NCBI GenBank assembly: GCA_947474755.1
Contig: CANJJE010000008.1
Coordinates: 62,001 to 126,000 of the forward strand
Direction of reading: 5' to 3'
Origin: Burkholderiales bacterium
Lineage (GTDB): Bacteria > Pseudomonadota > Gammaproteobacteria > Burkholderiales > Burkholderiaceae_C
Length of the DNA: 64,000 nucleotides
The position numbers and the translations under genes were made by a program. Below, piece after piece: positions 19,787-30,444 of the stretch (the first letter of the stretch is position 1; every line of letters begins with the position of its first letter). Under the pieces are notes generated by a model. That model had not been told where the DNA came from. It was given only the letters and a program-made list of their open reading frames with translations, and did not search any database.

Positions 19787-20953
19787 ATGATGTCCGCTTG
19801 GCTGCTGCCGGAGCACATCGCTGACGTTCTGCCCGCGCAGGCACGGCAGGTCGAGCACATGCGTCGTACCTTGCTCGATGTAGCTGGTGCCTACGGCTAC
19901 GAACTGGTGATTCCACCGCTGGTCGAGCACCTGGAGTCGCTGTTGAGCGGTACAGGACGCGAACTTGATCTGCGAACTTTCAAGCTCGTAGACCAGCTCA
20001 GCGGCCGCACTGTCGGCATGCGTGCCGACAGTACACCGCAGGTCGCGCGCATAGACGCTCACCTGCTGAATCGCGAGGGCGTGACCCGCTTGTGCTACTG
20101 CGGCCCGCTGCTGCACACCTTGCCTTCGGGTCTGCACGGAACCCGCGAACCTTTGCAGTTCGGCGCAGAGATCTTCGGGCATTCCGGCCTGGAGGCGGAT
20201 CTGGAGGTCATTGATCTTGCTCTCGATTGCGCGAGTGCTGTCGGCCTGAAGTCGCCGACACTCGACATGAGTGATGCCCGCATCGTGCGTGGGTTGTTGG
20301 CTGGCGTGGCGATCGATGCTCCTCACATCCATGCGGTGGTCGAAGCCCTGGCGGCCAAGGACGGTGCCGAACTGGATCGCCTGACCAGTTGCCTGTCACC
20401 AGAGGTGCGAGCTGGTTTGCAGTGGCTGCTGCGCTTGTATGGCAACGACGACGTGCTGACGTTGGCCGAGTCACACTTGCCGAAACGCACAGCAATCACC
20501 GCAGCGCTTCACGACTTGCGCCTGCTCGGCCGCCATGTCCGCGAGGCCTACCCCCAGGTACAGGTGGGGTTCGATCTTGCCGACGTCGGCGGATACGCGT
20601 ACTACAGCGGTTCGCGCTTTGCGGTCTATTCACCTGGATCCTGCGATGCGCTGCTTCGCGGCGGACGCTACGACGAGGTCGGAGCGGTATTCGGTCGAAG
20701 TCGTCCGGCAGTGGGCTTCAGTGTGGTCGATCTGAAAGAACTAGCCGAGAAAGCCCGAGTCGACCGGCCGGCCGCCGCGATTCGTGCGCCGTGGGCGCAA
20801 GAGCCCTGCTTGCGCGCAGCAGTTCGGCGGCTGCGCCAGCACGGCGAGTCGGTCATCTGCTTGCTGCCCGGCCATGACAGCGATGGCGAGGGCGTTCAAT
20901 GCGACCGAGAGCTGGTGAAGCACGACGGTGAGTGGGTGGTCAAGGCCCTGTGA
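19787..20953 (+). CDS. hisZ: ATP phosphoribosyltransferase regulatory subunit HisZ
   Basis: A HisRS-like protein that activates short-form HisG, the first enzyme of histidine synthesis; it does not charge tRNA. Class II fold motifs are seen (TGRELDLRTFKLVDQLSGRT, MRADSTPQVARIDAHLL, LRGGRYDEVGAVFGRSRPAV). The true HisRS anticodon domain is missing. Its place directly upstream of purA is a betaproteobacterial hallmark. Two adjacent ATGs (19787 and 19790) could start it. A TACAAT hexamer about 30 bases upstream may be a -10 element, but no -35 is clear. Confidence 0.93.
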   Translation: MMSAWLLPEHIADVLPAQARQVEHMRRTLLDVAGAYGYELVIPPLVEHLESLLSGTGRELDLRTFKLVDQLSGRTVGMRADSTPQVARIDAHLLNREGVTRLCYCGPLLHTLPSGLHGTREPLQFGAEIFGHSGLEADLEVIDLALDCASAVGLKSPTLDMSDARIVRGLLAGVAIDAPHIHAVVEALAAKDGAELDRLTSCLSPEVRAGLQWLLRLYGNDDVLTLAESHLPKRTAITAALHDLRLLGRHVREAYPQVQVGFDLADVGGYAYYSGSRFAVYSPGSCDALLRGGRYDEVGAVFGRSRPAVGFSVVDLKELAEKARVDRPAAAIRAPWAQEPCLRAAVRRLRQHGESVICLLPGHDSDGEGVQCDRELVKHDGEWVVKAL

Positions 20954-20973
20954 ATCGATGAGGCATCGGATGA

Positions 20974-22353
<1,380 letters not shown>

Positions 22354-22396
22354 AGTCGACCGTAGCGAAGGCGTCGGACACTCCAAGGAGACGGGC

Positions 22397-22918
22397 ATGC
22401 TGACCGACGACGGCAAGCATCTTTACGTGTCGTGGGGCGAGTACCACATGCTGATCGAGCGCCTGGCGCTGAAGATTCATGCATCAGGCTGGGAGTTCGA
22501 TCAGATACTGTGCCTCGCTCGCGGGGGCATGCGACCCGGTGATGTGCTGTCGCGGGTATTTGACAAGCCGCTGGGAATCATGGCAACCAGTTCCTACCGC
22601 GCCACCGCAGGCACCCTTCAAGGCAGACTCGATATGGCGACCTACATCACTTTGCCTCAGGGCGAACTCGGAGGCCGGGTGCTTCTGGTTGATGACTTGG
22701 CAGACACCGGCGTGACCCTGCGGGCTGTCGTCGATCGGCTGCGCGGCATGCCAGCGATCAGCGAATTGCGTTCCGCGGTGATCTGGACCAAGGGTATTTC
22801 CTCTTACCAGCCCGACTATCACGTCGAACTGCTGCCCACGAGCCCGTGGATACATCAACCATTCGAGGAATACGACGACATGCGACCTGACAGGCTCGCG
22901 AAGAAGTTCGCGATCTGA
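22397..22918 (+). CDS. Phosphoribosyltransferase domain protein (COG2236 type)
   Basis: A 173-aa type I PRTase-fold protein. The PRPP-binding loop VLLVDDLADTGVTL is clear, with an upstream LARGGMRPGDVLSRVFDKPL segment. A good ribosome site, AAGGAG, precedes ATG 22397. Proteins of this family are annotated as xanthine/hypoxanthine phosphoribosyltransferase-like; the substrate cannot be read from sequence. Its conserved neighbour purA suggests purine salvage, which is inference. A palindromic hairpin 70 bp downstream may end the transcript. Confidence 0.88.
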   Translation: MLTDDGKHLYVSWGEYHMLIERLALKIHASGWEFDQILCLARGGMRPGDVLSRVFDKPLGIMATSSYRATAGTLQGRLDMATYITLPQGELGGRVLLVDDLADTGVTLRAVVDRLRGMPAISELRSAVIWTKGISSYQPDYHVELLPTSPWIHQPFEEYDDMRPDRLAKKFAI

Positions 22919-22984
22919 GCGCCTGCGGCGTTGCGCCACATGAGCACCGTCGATCCAATGACCGTGCGTTAGAAACCCGAAAAC

Positions 22985-23010
22985 AAGGAAGCCAGCACAT
23001 GTGCTGGCTT
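22985..23010 (-). terminator. Palindromic terminator downstream of tRNA-Leu
   Basis: A perfect 22-bp palindrome at 22989-23010 (arms AAGCCAGCAC and GTGCTGGCTT around AT). Read on the minus strand it lies 9 nt beyond the tRNA CCA end and is followed by CCTTGTTTTC, a plausible intrinsic terminator for the tRNA. Being symmetric, it could also slow plus-strand transcripts from the phosphoribosyltransferase gene, but only a weak T-rich tract follows on that side. Confidence 0.65.
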
Positions 23011-23019
23011 CGATATATT

Positions 23020-23104
<85 letters not shown>

Positions 23105-23176
23105 ATTCAGGAAGCCTGAGATCATATCATCGACAACACTACAAACCAACCCCCCAACCCCATCGGCGCTGACCTC

Positions 23177-25429
23177 ATGAGCGAGGTAGAAGGCACCGTG
23201 CAAGGCCACCGTGACGGACACGGGTTCGTGATCCGCGACGATCGCCAGGCTGATCTCTATCTCTCTCAGCAGGAAATGCGCGCGGTGCTGCACCGCGATA
23301 GGGTCAAGGCACGTATCGTGCGGTTCGACCGCAAGGGGCGCCCCGAAGGCCGGGTGCTCGAAATCATCGAGCGCAAGAAGTCACCAATCATCGGCCGTCT
23401 GCTCCACGAAAGCGGCGTATGGCTCGTGGCACCAGAAGACAAGCGCTACGGTCAGGACATCCTGATACCGAAGAACGCAGTGGCCAATGCAACGGCAGGG
23501 CAGGTCGTCGCGATCGAGTTGACCGAACCCCCTTCGATGTACTCGCAACCAGTCGGCCGTGTCACCGAGGTGCTCGGCGAGATCGACGACCCCGGCATGG
23601 AAATCGAGATCGCGGTGCGCAAGTACGAAGTACCGCACCGCTTTTCTTCGGAAACGCTGGCACAGGCGGCGAGCTTGCCCGACAAGATCCGTCCGGTCGA
23701 TCGCAAGCGACGCATCGACCTGACCGATGTCGCGCTGGTCACGATCGACGGAGAGGACGCACGCGACTTCGACGATGCGGTGTATTGCGAGCCCGCCGTC
23801 GTCGGGAAGGGCTCCGGTCGTAGCAAGGCGGCGAACGGTTGGCGCCTGCTGGTTGCCATTGCCGACGTCAGCCATTACGTGAAGCCCGGCGAGCCGATCG
23901 ACAACGACGCCTACGAGCGCGCCACATCGGTGTATTTCCCGCGTCGCGTGATCCCGATGCTGCCGGAGAAGTTGTCGAATGGTCTGTGTTCGCTGAACCC
24001 AAACGAAGACAGGCTGGCGATGGTTTGCGACATGTTGATCACAGCTGCCGGCGAGATCCATGCCTACCAGTTCTTTCCGGCCATCATCAACTCTCACGCA
24101 CGCTTCACCTACAACGAAGTCGCAGCGATCCTGGGCAACACTCGCGGCCCCGAGGCCACTCGCCGAAAGGACCGCATCGACGACCTGCTGAACCTCAACG
24201 AGGTCTATCGCGCACTGGTGAAGGAGCGCAGCAAGCGCGGCGCGATCGACTTCGAGACGACCGAGACGCAGATCGTCTGCGACGACAATGGGCGCATCGA
24301 GAAGATCATCCCGCGCACGCGCAACGAGGCGCACAAGCTGATCGAAGAAGCGATGCTGGCGGCCAATGTCTGCGCCGCCGACTTCATCGCCGGGGCCAAG
24401 CACCCGTCGCTTTACCGAGTGCACGAGGGCCCGACGCCAGAGAAGAAGACGCTGCTTCAAAATTACCTGAAAGCACTCGGCCTCGGTCTGTCGATCAGTG
24501 ACGACCCGAGGCCATGCGAGTACCAGCAGATCGCGGCCGCCACCAAGGATCGCATCGATGCCGAGCAGATCCATTCGATGCTGCTGCGCTCGATGCAGCA
24601 GGCGATCTACACCGCGAGCAACAGCGGGCATTTCGGCCTTGCCTACGACGCCTACACCCACTTCACCAGCCCGATCCGCCGTTACCCCGACTTGTTGGTG
24701 CATCGCGTCATCAAGGCCATCCTTGGCAGCAAGCGCTACCTGCTGAGCAAGGGCATGGTCGAATCGATGCCGCCGGCACGCAGCATGTTGAAACCGTCCA
24801 AGCAGACCAAACCGCCGAAGGCCGTCGCGCTGACCGCCGAGGGCGAGGTATGGGAAGTCGCGGGCGCGCATTGCAGTGCCAACGAACGCCGGGCCGATGA
24901 GGCCTCGCGTGATGTCGAGGCGTGGTTGAAATGCCGCTACATGCGCGAGCATCTGGGCGAGGAGTACAGCGGTCGTGTCAGCGCGGCCACCAGCTTCGGG
25001 CTGTTCGTGCAGCTTGATGGCCTGTATGTCGAAGGCCTGGTCCACATCACCGAGCTCGGCGGCGAGTATTACCGTTTCGATGAGGTCAAGCAGGAGCTTC
25101 GCGGCGAACGCACCGGAGTGCGCTATGCGGTGGGTTCACGGGTTCGTGTGCAGGTCAGCCGCGTCGACCTCGATGGTCGCAAGATCGATTTCCGCATGGT
25201 GCGTGATGGTGAAGAGGACGCGGCAATGGTGCGTGCGAAGCGAGAGCGCACTGCAGATCGCAACGCCACGGTGGTGGCTGAGCTGGCCAGCGTCAAGGAG
25301 GCTGATCGAGCTGTCAAGGCTGCTGGCAAGCGCAAGGGGTATGGCGCGTCGGGGGCGCGTCTGAATCCGGTGCGCGCCGCCAAGACTGCAGCGCGCAAGG
25401 GGCCGGCAAAAGCCGCGAAGCGGCGCTAG
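23177..25429 (+). CDS. rnr: Exoribonuclease R
   Basis: A processive 3'-5' exonuclease that degrades structured RNA, including rRNA and tmRNA-tagged messages. Order of parts: OB-like cold-shock region (GTVQGHRDGHGFVIRDD), CSD2, the catalytic RNB domain with VTIDGEDARDFDDAVYCEP holding the metal-binding Asp cluster, TSPIRRYPDLLVHR, then an S1 domain (YSGRVSAATSFGLFVQLDGL) and a Lys/Arg-rich tail. 750 aa is usual. The methyltransferase gene rlmB that often follows rnr is absent here; nnr is convergent with 18 bp between stops. Confidence 0.96.
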   Translation: MSEVEGTVQGHRDGHGFVIRDDRQADLYLSQQEMRAVLHRDRVKARIVRFDRKGRPEGRVLEIIERKKSPIIGRLLHESGVWLVAPEDKRYGQDILIPKNAVANATAGQVVAIELTEPPSMYSQPVGRVTEVLGEIDDPGMEIEIAVRKYEVPHRFSSETLAQAASLPDKIRPVDRKRRIDLTDVALVTIDGEDARDFDDAVYCEPAVVGKGSGRSKAANGWRLLVAIADVSHYVKPGEPIDNDAYERATSVYFPRRVIPMLPEKLSNGLCSLNPNEDRLAMVCDMLITAAGEIHAYQFFPAIINSHARFTYNEVAAILGNTRGPEATRRKDRIDDLLNLNEVYRALVKERSKRGAIDFETTETQIVCDDNGRIEKIIPRTRNEAHKLIEEAMLAANVCAADFIAGAKHPSLYRVHEGPTPEKKTLLQNYLKALGLGLSISDDPRPCEYQQIAAATKDRIDAEQIHSMLLRSMQQAIYTASNSGHFGLAYDAYTHFTSPIRRYPDLLVHRVIKAILGSKRYLLSKGMVESMPPARSMLKPSKQTKPPKAVALTAEGEVWEVAGAHCSANERRADEASRDVEAWLKCRYMREHLGEEYSGRVSAATSFGLFVQLDGLYVEGLVHITELGGEYYRFDEVKQELRGERTGVRYAVGSRVRVQVSRVDLDGRKIDFRMVRDGEEDAAMVRAKRERTADRNATVVAELASVKEADRAVKAAGKRKGYGASGARLNPVRAAKTAARKGPAKAAKRR

Positions 25430-25447
25430 CCTGACGCACCGGGCGCA

Positions 25448-26989
25448 TCAGCGCATCGATCGACCGTAGCGCAGATCGTGTTGCAACCGCCTAATCAGCT
25501 CGCTCGCGGGCAAGGCGCCTTGCTGCAGTGGTTCGGCCGCGGCACCGTGATCGGCGACCGCCTGCGATGCTGTGACAAAGGCCAGGGTCACGGCATCGCC
25601 AGCGCTGACAGGTCCAGCCTGCGCCAGCAGACCCCCGAGCCAGCCAGCGAGCACATCGCCGGTGCCGCCGCTGGCGAGTGAGCCGTTGCCGGTGCCGTTG
25701 AGGTGCGGCACTCGGCCTGGCGCAGCGGTGATGCTGCCTGACCCCTTGAGCACGACCACGCAGCCGGTGAGGTCCGTCAGCGCACAAACGGCCGACAGCC
25801 TATCGGCCTGCACTGCTGCGGTGTCGCAGCCCAGCAGCCTCGCTGCTTCCAAAGGGTGCGGCGTCAGCACGGTTGCCAGCGAGCGCTTGGCGCGGGATCG
25901 AAGTTGGGCCATCAGTTGGGGGTCGGCAGCCACCGCATTCAGGGCGTCGGCATCGAGCACCAGTCTGCCTGCAAGACTCAGTAGCCGTGGCAGGCGCTTG
26001 CGCACCTCGTCGCCGCCGCCGCAACCGCAGACCACAGTGGCTGCTGCCAGAACCGGGGCATCCGATTGCGACCAGCCGCTGCGCATCATCAGCTCCGGAT
26101 GCAGCCCATCGACACCGAAGCTTCTCGCGTCGACTTCTTGCAGCCACTCGACGAAGACTCGGCCCGCACCAGCTGCTTGGGCCGCCCGCGCGGCCAGCAA
26201 GGCGGCACCTGCCATACCAGCCGAACCACCGATGATGGCCACGTCTCCGAAGCTGCCCTTGTGTCGGGCGTGCAGGCGAAGTGTTTCAGGCGCCGGGGCG
26301 CCACTGAGCCATGCGTCTGGTTCTGCCGTGTCGTCAAGGACGCCGAGTGAATCGAGCCAGACGGTGCCGACCTGATCGCGGCCTTCCGCCGTGAACAGCC
26401 CTGGCTTCAGCGTCAGCAGCGATAGCGTGTGATCAGCACGCACACAGGTCGGGCCCAGCCGACGGCCGGTGTCGGCGTCCAGGCCGCTGGGCAGATCGAT
26501 CGCGAGCACAGGGCTGTTGTGGGTATTGAGCCGCCTGATCCATTCGGCCAGGTGACCCTCTGGCGCTCGCGTGGCACCGATGCCCAGCAGCGCGTCGATC
26601 ACAAGGTCGAAGCGGTCCGAAGGGGAGGGCAAACGATCGTCGATCTGCACGCCCGCCGCGATGGCGAGGTCGCGTGCGGCCAGCGCGTCGGCAGGCGCTG
26701 GCCGATCACCCTCCGCTGAGCCGAGCCAACTGAGCCGCACCTGTTTGCCCGCAGCCTGCAGGCGGGCGGCGGCTTCGAACCCGTCACCGCCGTTGTTGCC
26801 CGGGCCCGCAGCCACCCAGATGTGCTGTGCATGCGGCGCCACAGCGATCGTCAGGCGTGCTACCGCATCACCGGCACGTTGCATCAGCGTGTGGGGCGGC
26901 AGGCTCGCCGCGGCACGGGCTTCGATCTGGCGCGTGGCCGAGGTGCAGTGCAGTGGCCAGGGCCTTGTCGGTGCAAGGATGCGATGCAT
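25448..26989 (-). CDS. nnr: Bifunctional NAD(P)H-hydrate epimerase / ADP-dependent dehydratase
   Basis: Repairs hydrated NAD(P)H. The N-terminal YjeF_N epimerase half (about 1-210) has VAAGPGNNGGDGFEAAARL and LAIDLPSGLDADTG. The C-terminal ribokinase-like dehydratase half (about 225-513) has TVLTPHPLEAARLL, VVLKGSGSITAAPG and GTGNGSLASGGTGDVLAGWL, with the catalytic Asp in GTGDVL. Length 513 aa matches the fused E. coli enzyme. It lies 61 bp downstream of a DadA-like oxidoreductase and is probably co-transcribed with it. Confidence 0.94.
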   Translation of the reverse strand: MHRILAPTRPWPLHCTSATRQIEARAAASLPPHTLMQRAGDAVARLTIAVAPHAQHIWVAAGPGNNGGDGFEAAARLQAAGKQVRLSWLGSAEGDRPAPADALAARDLAIAAGVQIDDRLPSPSDRFDLVIDALLGIGATRAPEGHLAEWIRRLNTHNSPVLAIDLPSGLDADTGRRLGPTCVRADHTLSLLTLKPGLFTAEGRDQVGTVWLDSLGVLDDTAEPDAWLSGAPAPETLRLHARHKGSFGDVAIIGGSAGMAGAALLAARAAQAAGAGRVFVEWLQEVDARSFGVDGLHPELMMRSGWSQSDAPVLAAATVVCGCGGGDEVRKRLPRLLSLAGRLVLDADALNAVAADPQLMAQLRSRAKRSLATVLTPHPLEAARLLGCDTAAVQADRLSAVCALTDLTGCVVVLKGSGSITAAPGRVPHLNGTGNGSLASGGTGDVLAGWLGGLLAQAGPVSAGDAVTLAFVTASQAVADHGAAAEPLQQGALPASELIRRLQHDLRYGRSMR

Positions 26990-27050
26990 GTCGGATCCGA
27001 TAGAGCGGTTGAACGCGAGGATACCGATGATGCGCCGAGGCCGGCACCGC

Positions 27051-28316
27051 TCAGCGGAACCGGTCGACGCCCAACCCTTCGATATTGATCTCGGGCGTGA
27101 TGTCGGCGATCAGGGCCGACAGTAGACGCGCCGAGCCGCAAGATACCGTCCACCCGACACTGCCATGGCCGAGGTTCAGCCAGATGCCGGTCAGGCCGCT
27201 GCGACCGATGACCGGCAAACCGTCTGGCAGCGTAGGGCTGGCACCTTGCCACTGCTGCGCCTGCGCGGTTCGCGCAGCACCGGGGAACCATTCGTTGAGA
27301 GCTCGATACGTTGACTTCAACGCCGCCGCTTCCTGAGTGCGGCTCAAGCCCGCGACCCGCGCGCCACCGGAGGCGCGCAGCCGATTGCCTGCGCGCACGA
27401 TCGACACACCGTGCCGCGGGTCCAGGAGCACCGATGCCGGTCCGAGGTGCGGATGGATTTCGTCAAGCCGCAGAGCTGCGGTCACGGACAAGCCGCATAC
27501 GCCAATCAGCGGCAGCTTCAGTCCGAGAGGCGCAAGCAGATCACGCGAGGCGAGTCCGGTGCATAGCACCACCGCGTCGAAGGCCTCCCGCTGGCGTTCA
27601 GCACCCCGAGCCACCGTCAATTCGGGTTGTGCCCCGGGCTGGATCGCAAGCACTTGCGCACTGAAGACGAAGCGAGCGCCTTGTCGTTGGGCGTGCTGCT
27701 TGATCAGATGGGCGAATTCGCGGCTGTTTCCAGCGCCTTCGTCGGGCAAATGAACGGCGCCGTGCAGCGCTACCTGTGGATTCAGACCGGGTTCCAGCGA
27801 GCGGCACTCGTCGGCAGTGAGTTGCTTGTAGCGCACGCCGATTTGATCCAGCACCGCCGACGCCCGTAGCAGGCGTTGCGAATCGGCCGCGCTACGCGCG
27901 ACCACTGTGACACCCGACGAGCGCTCGAAGTCCAGATGCAGCGATTGAGTCAATTCGGCCGTGCAGGCACGGCTGTAGGCGGCAAGGCGGTGCTGCCTGT
28001 GGTGCAGTTCATGCTGTGCCGCCTTGCGATTCGCCCGCAGCCATTTCAGCGTCCAGGTGGCACTGCCCGGGTTCGTGCTCATCGCGAGCGCAGCGGGCAG
28101 CCTGCTGCGCAGCGCCAGTCCGAACAAGCCGCCTGCCACTGCCAGCGGTGACCATGCCACCGCGCAACCAGCGCCATCGAGCCCGGCATGCGCAAAGCTG
28201 GCGCCGGCCGCGATACTTCCGCCCTGCTCGAACACAGTGACTTGATGGCCGGCCGCAGCCAGTTCGTAGGCAGAAGTGACGCCGATGATGCCGGCGCCGA
28301 CCACAGCGATGCGCAT
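27051..28316 (-). CDS. FAD-dependent oxidoreductase, D-amino acid dehydrogenase (DadA) family
   Basis: An FAD enzyme of the DAO/DadA superfamily. The N-terminal dinucleotide-binding motif VVGAGIIGVTSAYELAAAGH is followed by VTVFEQGGSIAAGASFAHAG, and the C-terminus has GLPVIGRSGLTGIWLNLGHG, the second FAD contact. Length 421 aa matches DadA, which oxidatively deaminates D-amino acids at the inner membrane. The specific substrate is not determined; other family members oxidise sarcosine, glycine or proline derivatives. It starts 95 bp from the rpsB extended -10 and is transcribed away from it. Confidence 0.85.
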   Translation of the reverse strand: MRIAVVGAGIIGVTSAYELAAAGHQVTVFEQGGSIAAGASFAHAGLDGAGCAVAWSPLAVAGGLFGLALRSRLPAALAMSTNPGSATWTLKWLRANRKAAQHELHHRQHRLAAYSRACTAELTQSLHLDFERSSGVTVVARSAADSQRLLRASAVLDQIGVRYKQLTADECRSLEPGLNPQVALHGAVHLPDEGAGNSREFAHLIKQHAQRQGARFVFSAQVLAIQPGAQPELTVARGAERQREAFDAVVLCTGLASRDLLAPLGLKLPLIGVCGLSVTAALRLDEIHPHLGPASVLLDPRHGVSIVRAGNRLRASGGARVAGLSRTQEAAALKSTYRALNEWFPGAARTAQAQQWQGASPTLPDGLPVIGRSGLTGIWLNLGHGSVGWTVSCGSARLLSALIADITPEINIEGLGVDRFR

Positions 28317-28410
28317 CGTCAGGACAGTTGCGCGAACCGCAGGTTCGGCACGACGGGGGCTGCGGAGGCGTTGAACGAGGTTGAAAGGGTGACCGAATGC
28401 ATGTGAGGGC

Positions 28411-28419
28411 TGATATAGT
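28411..28419 (+). promoter_or_regulatory. Extended -10 promoter element for rpsB
   Basis: TGATATAGT matches the extended -10 pattern TGnTATAAT with one mismatch. No good -35 is seen 17 bp upstream (GACCGA), which is tolerable for extended -10 promoters. It would give an rpsB leader of roughly 145 nt, consistent with the autoregulated S2 leader known in proteobacteria. Confidence 0.5.
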
Positions 28420-28570
28420 CGACGGGTTTTTCCGGGACTGGATTAGATCCCGACCGCGAACAAACACATCCGCAAATCCGGCTGCCAAAAGGTGTCACCC
28501 AGACGTTGGAGCCTCTCCAGCATCAATGGCGATTCAAGCCGGATTTTAGAATCAACCTTTGGAGTTGTTA
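28420..28570 (+). promoter_or_regulatory. rpsB 5' leader, candidate S2 autoregulatory region
   Basis: About 150 nt of untranslated leader between the predicted promoter and the rpsB ATG. It can form several hairpins, for example CGGGA/TCCCG around 28433-28454, and contains TTGGAG just before the start codon. In E. coli ribosomal protein S2 represses rpsB-tsf through the leader. That the same happens here is inference. Confidence 0.35.
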
Positions 28571-29317
28571 ATGACTGTAAGCATGCGTGAAATGCTGGAA
28601 GCCGGCGTCCACTTCGGACACCAGACCCGCTTCTGGAACCCCAAGATGGCCCCTTACATCTACGGCCATCGCAACAAGATTCACATCATCAACCTTGAAA
28701 AGACACAGCCTCTTTTCAATGATGCTATGAAGTTCCTGAGGCAACTGGCCTCCAAGCGCGGCACCGTACTGATGGTCGGCACCAAGCGCCAGGCGCGTGA
28801 CGTGGTTGCCCTCGAAGCCCAACGTGCAGGCATGCCTTACGTTGACCAGCGCTGGCTCGGCGGCATGCTGACCAACTTCAAGACGGTCAAGGGCTCGCTC
28901 AAGCGCCTGAAGGACATGCAGGCTCAGATCGAGGCTGGAACCGAGATTCGGATCAAGAAGGAAGCGCTGATGTTCCAGCGCGAACTCGCGAAGCTGGAGA
29001 AGGACATTGGCGGTATCCAGGACATGAACGCGTTGCCCGACGCCTTGTTCGTCATCGACGTGGGCTATCACAAGATCGCCATTGCAGAGGCCAACAAACT
29101 CGGCATCCCGGTGGTCGGCGTGGTCGATTCGAACCACTCGCCGCTCGGCATTGATTACGTCATCCCTGGCAACGACGACTCGGCCAAAGCCGTGGCCTTG
29201 TACGCCAAGGCGGTCGCCGATGCGGTGCTGGAAGGCAAGGCCAACTCGTCCAACGAAGTAGTGCAGGCCGTGGCCGCTGAAGGTGACGAATTCGTTGAAG
29301 TCAGCGAAGCTCACTGA
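28571..29317 (+). CDS. rpsB: 30S ribosomal protein S2
   Basis: A 30S protein needed for subunit assembly and S1 binding. The N-terminus [20 protein letters not shown] and the RFIYGHRN-like segment [20 protein letters not shown] are canonical, and [18 protein letters not shown] and [14 protein letters not shown] follow. The start is ATG 28571 with GGAG 9 bases upstream; an in-frame codon 12 bases earlier is less likely. Length is 248 aa. A strong terminator separates it from tsf. Confidence 0.97.
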   Translation: MTVSMREMLEAGVHFGHQTRFWNPKMAPYIYGHRNKIHIINLEKTQPLFNDAMKFLRQLASKRGTVLMVGTKRQARDVVALEAQRAGMPYVDQRWLGGMLTNFKTVKGSLKRLKDMQAQIEAGTEIRIKKEALMFQRELAKLEKDIGGIQDMNALPDALFVIDVGYHKIAIAEANKLGIPVVGVVDSNHSPLGIDYVIPGNDDSAKAVALYAKAVADAVLEGKANSSNEVVQAVAAEGDEFVEVSEAH

Positions 29318-29347
29318 GCCATTGATCGCCTCACGGATGTGAGACCG

Positions 29348-29374
29348 AAAGGGGCTGATACAGCCCCTTTTTTT
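29348..29374 (+). terminator. Intrinsic terminator/attenuator between rpsB and tsf
   Basis: A 10-bp perfect stem, AAAGGGGCTG, with an ATA loop and CAGCCCCTTT, followed by four more T residues. It is a textbook Rho-independent terminator 30 bp after the rpsB stop. In E. coli a partial terminator at the same place makes S2 mRNA outnumber the rpsB-tsf transcript, so read-through attenuation is plausible here. tsf may also have its own promoter. Confidence 0.9.
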
Positions 29375-29437
29375 AATGTTCAATCTGAATTGGTCCCGCG
29401 TGGCGCGATGGGCCGAAGACTCCACGGAGAACAGGAA

Positions 29438-30355
29438 ATGACCGTAATTACAGCAAGCATGGTGGCCGAACTGCGCGCCAAGACCGATGCGCCGATGATG
29501 GAATGCAAGAAGGCACTCACCGAAGCTGGCGGAGATGCCGAACGCGCCGAAGAACTGTTGCGAGTCAAGCTCGGCAGCAAGGCGGGCAAGGCCGCTTCAC
29601 GCGTAACCGCCGAAGGCGTGATCGTCTCGGCTGTGGTTGGAAACGCCGGCGCGCTGGTCGAAGTCAATTGCGAAACCGACTTCACCTCGAAGAACGATTT
29701 GTTCCTCGCAATGGCGAATGCCTGCGCGAAACTGGTCGCCGAGAAGAACCCGGCCGACTTGGCGGCGCTTTCGGCATTGCCGTACTCGCAGGACGGCTAC
29801 GGACCGACGCTCGACGATGTGCGCAAGGGGCTGATCGGCACGATCGGCGAGAACATGTCGATCCGCCGCTTCAAGCGCTACGAGGGTGCCAAGCTCGCGA
29901 GTTACCTGCACGGCACGCGCATCGGCGTGATCGTGGAATTCGAGGGCGACGCCTCGGCCGCGAAGGACGTGGCAATGCACGTCGCTGCGATGAAGCCGGT
30001 CGCGTTGCAGTCCGCAGACGTTCCTGCCAAGCTGATCGAGACCGAGCGTTCGGTCGCAACGCAGAAGGCCGCCGAAGACGCCGAGAAGGCTAAAGCCGAA
30101 GGCAAGACTCCGCAGTCGGCCGAAATCGTCGCCAAGCGCATAGAGGGCTCGGTCGCCAAGTTTCTGAAGGAAGTCAGCCTGTTCAATCAGGCCTTCGTGA
30201 AGAACGACAAGCAGACCGTGGAGCAGATGCTCAAGGAGAAGGGCACCGTCGTGAAGGGTTTCACCCTTTACGTGGTGGGTGAAGGCATCGAAAAGAAGGT
30301 CGACGATTTCGCCGCCGAAGTGGCTGCGCAGGTCGCTGCTGCGAAGGGCGGCTGA
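29438..30355 (+). CDS. tsf: Elongation factor Ts
   Basis: The nucleotide exchange factor for EF-Tu. The N-terminal UBA-like domain ([40 protein letters not shown]) is followed by the core with [14 protein letters not shown], in which the TDF motif contacts EF-Tu. The start at ATG 29438 with AGGAA 3 bases upstream matches other EF-Ts; the frame is open further upstream but through the terminator. 305 aa is slightly long for the family. Confidence 0.97.
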   Translation: MTVITASMVAELRAKTDAPMMECKKALTEAGGDAERAEELLRVKLGSKAGKAASRVTAEGVIVSAVVGNAGALVEVNCETDFTSKNDLFLAMANACAKLVAEKNPADLAALSALPYSQDGYGPTLDDVRKGLIGTIGENMSIRRFKRYEGAKLASYLHGTRIGVIVEFEGDASAAKDVAMHVAAMKPVALQSADVPAKLIETERSVATQKAAEDAEKAKAEGKTPQSAEIVAKRIEGSVAKFLKEVSLFNQAFVKNDKQTVEQMLKEKGTVVKGFTLYVVGEGIEKKVDDFAAEVAAQVAAAKGG

Positions 30356-30444
30356 CGCCCGTACGACCCTGCGAAACGCCTGGGTCCTCGCATACGCCCG
30401 GTTTAGACTCCATACATCCTTCGGATGCACAGGAATTCCACTAC

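Noticed and set aside
15726-20953. hfq-hflX-hflK-hflC-DUF2065-hisZ as a new operon
   Set aside because: This order is well known in betaproteobacteria; only the 5' end of hflK is unusual.
23381-25045. A 554-codon open frame antisense to rnr
   Set aside because: Shadow frame caused by high GC at third positions; the rnr sense protein has complete catalytic motifs.
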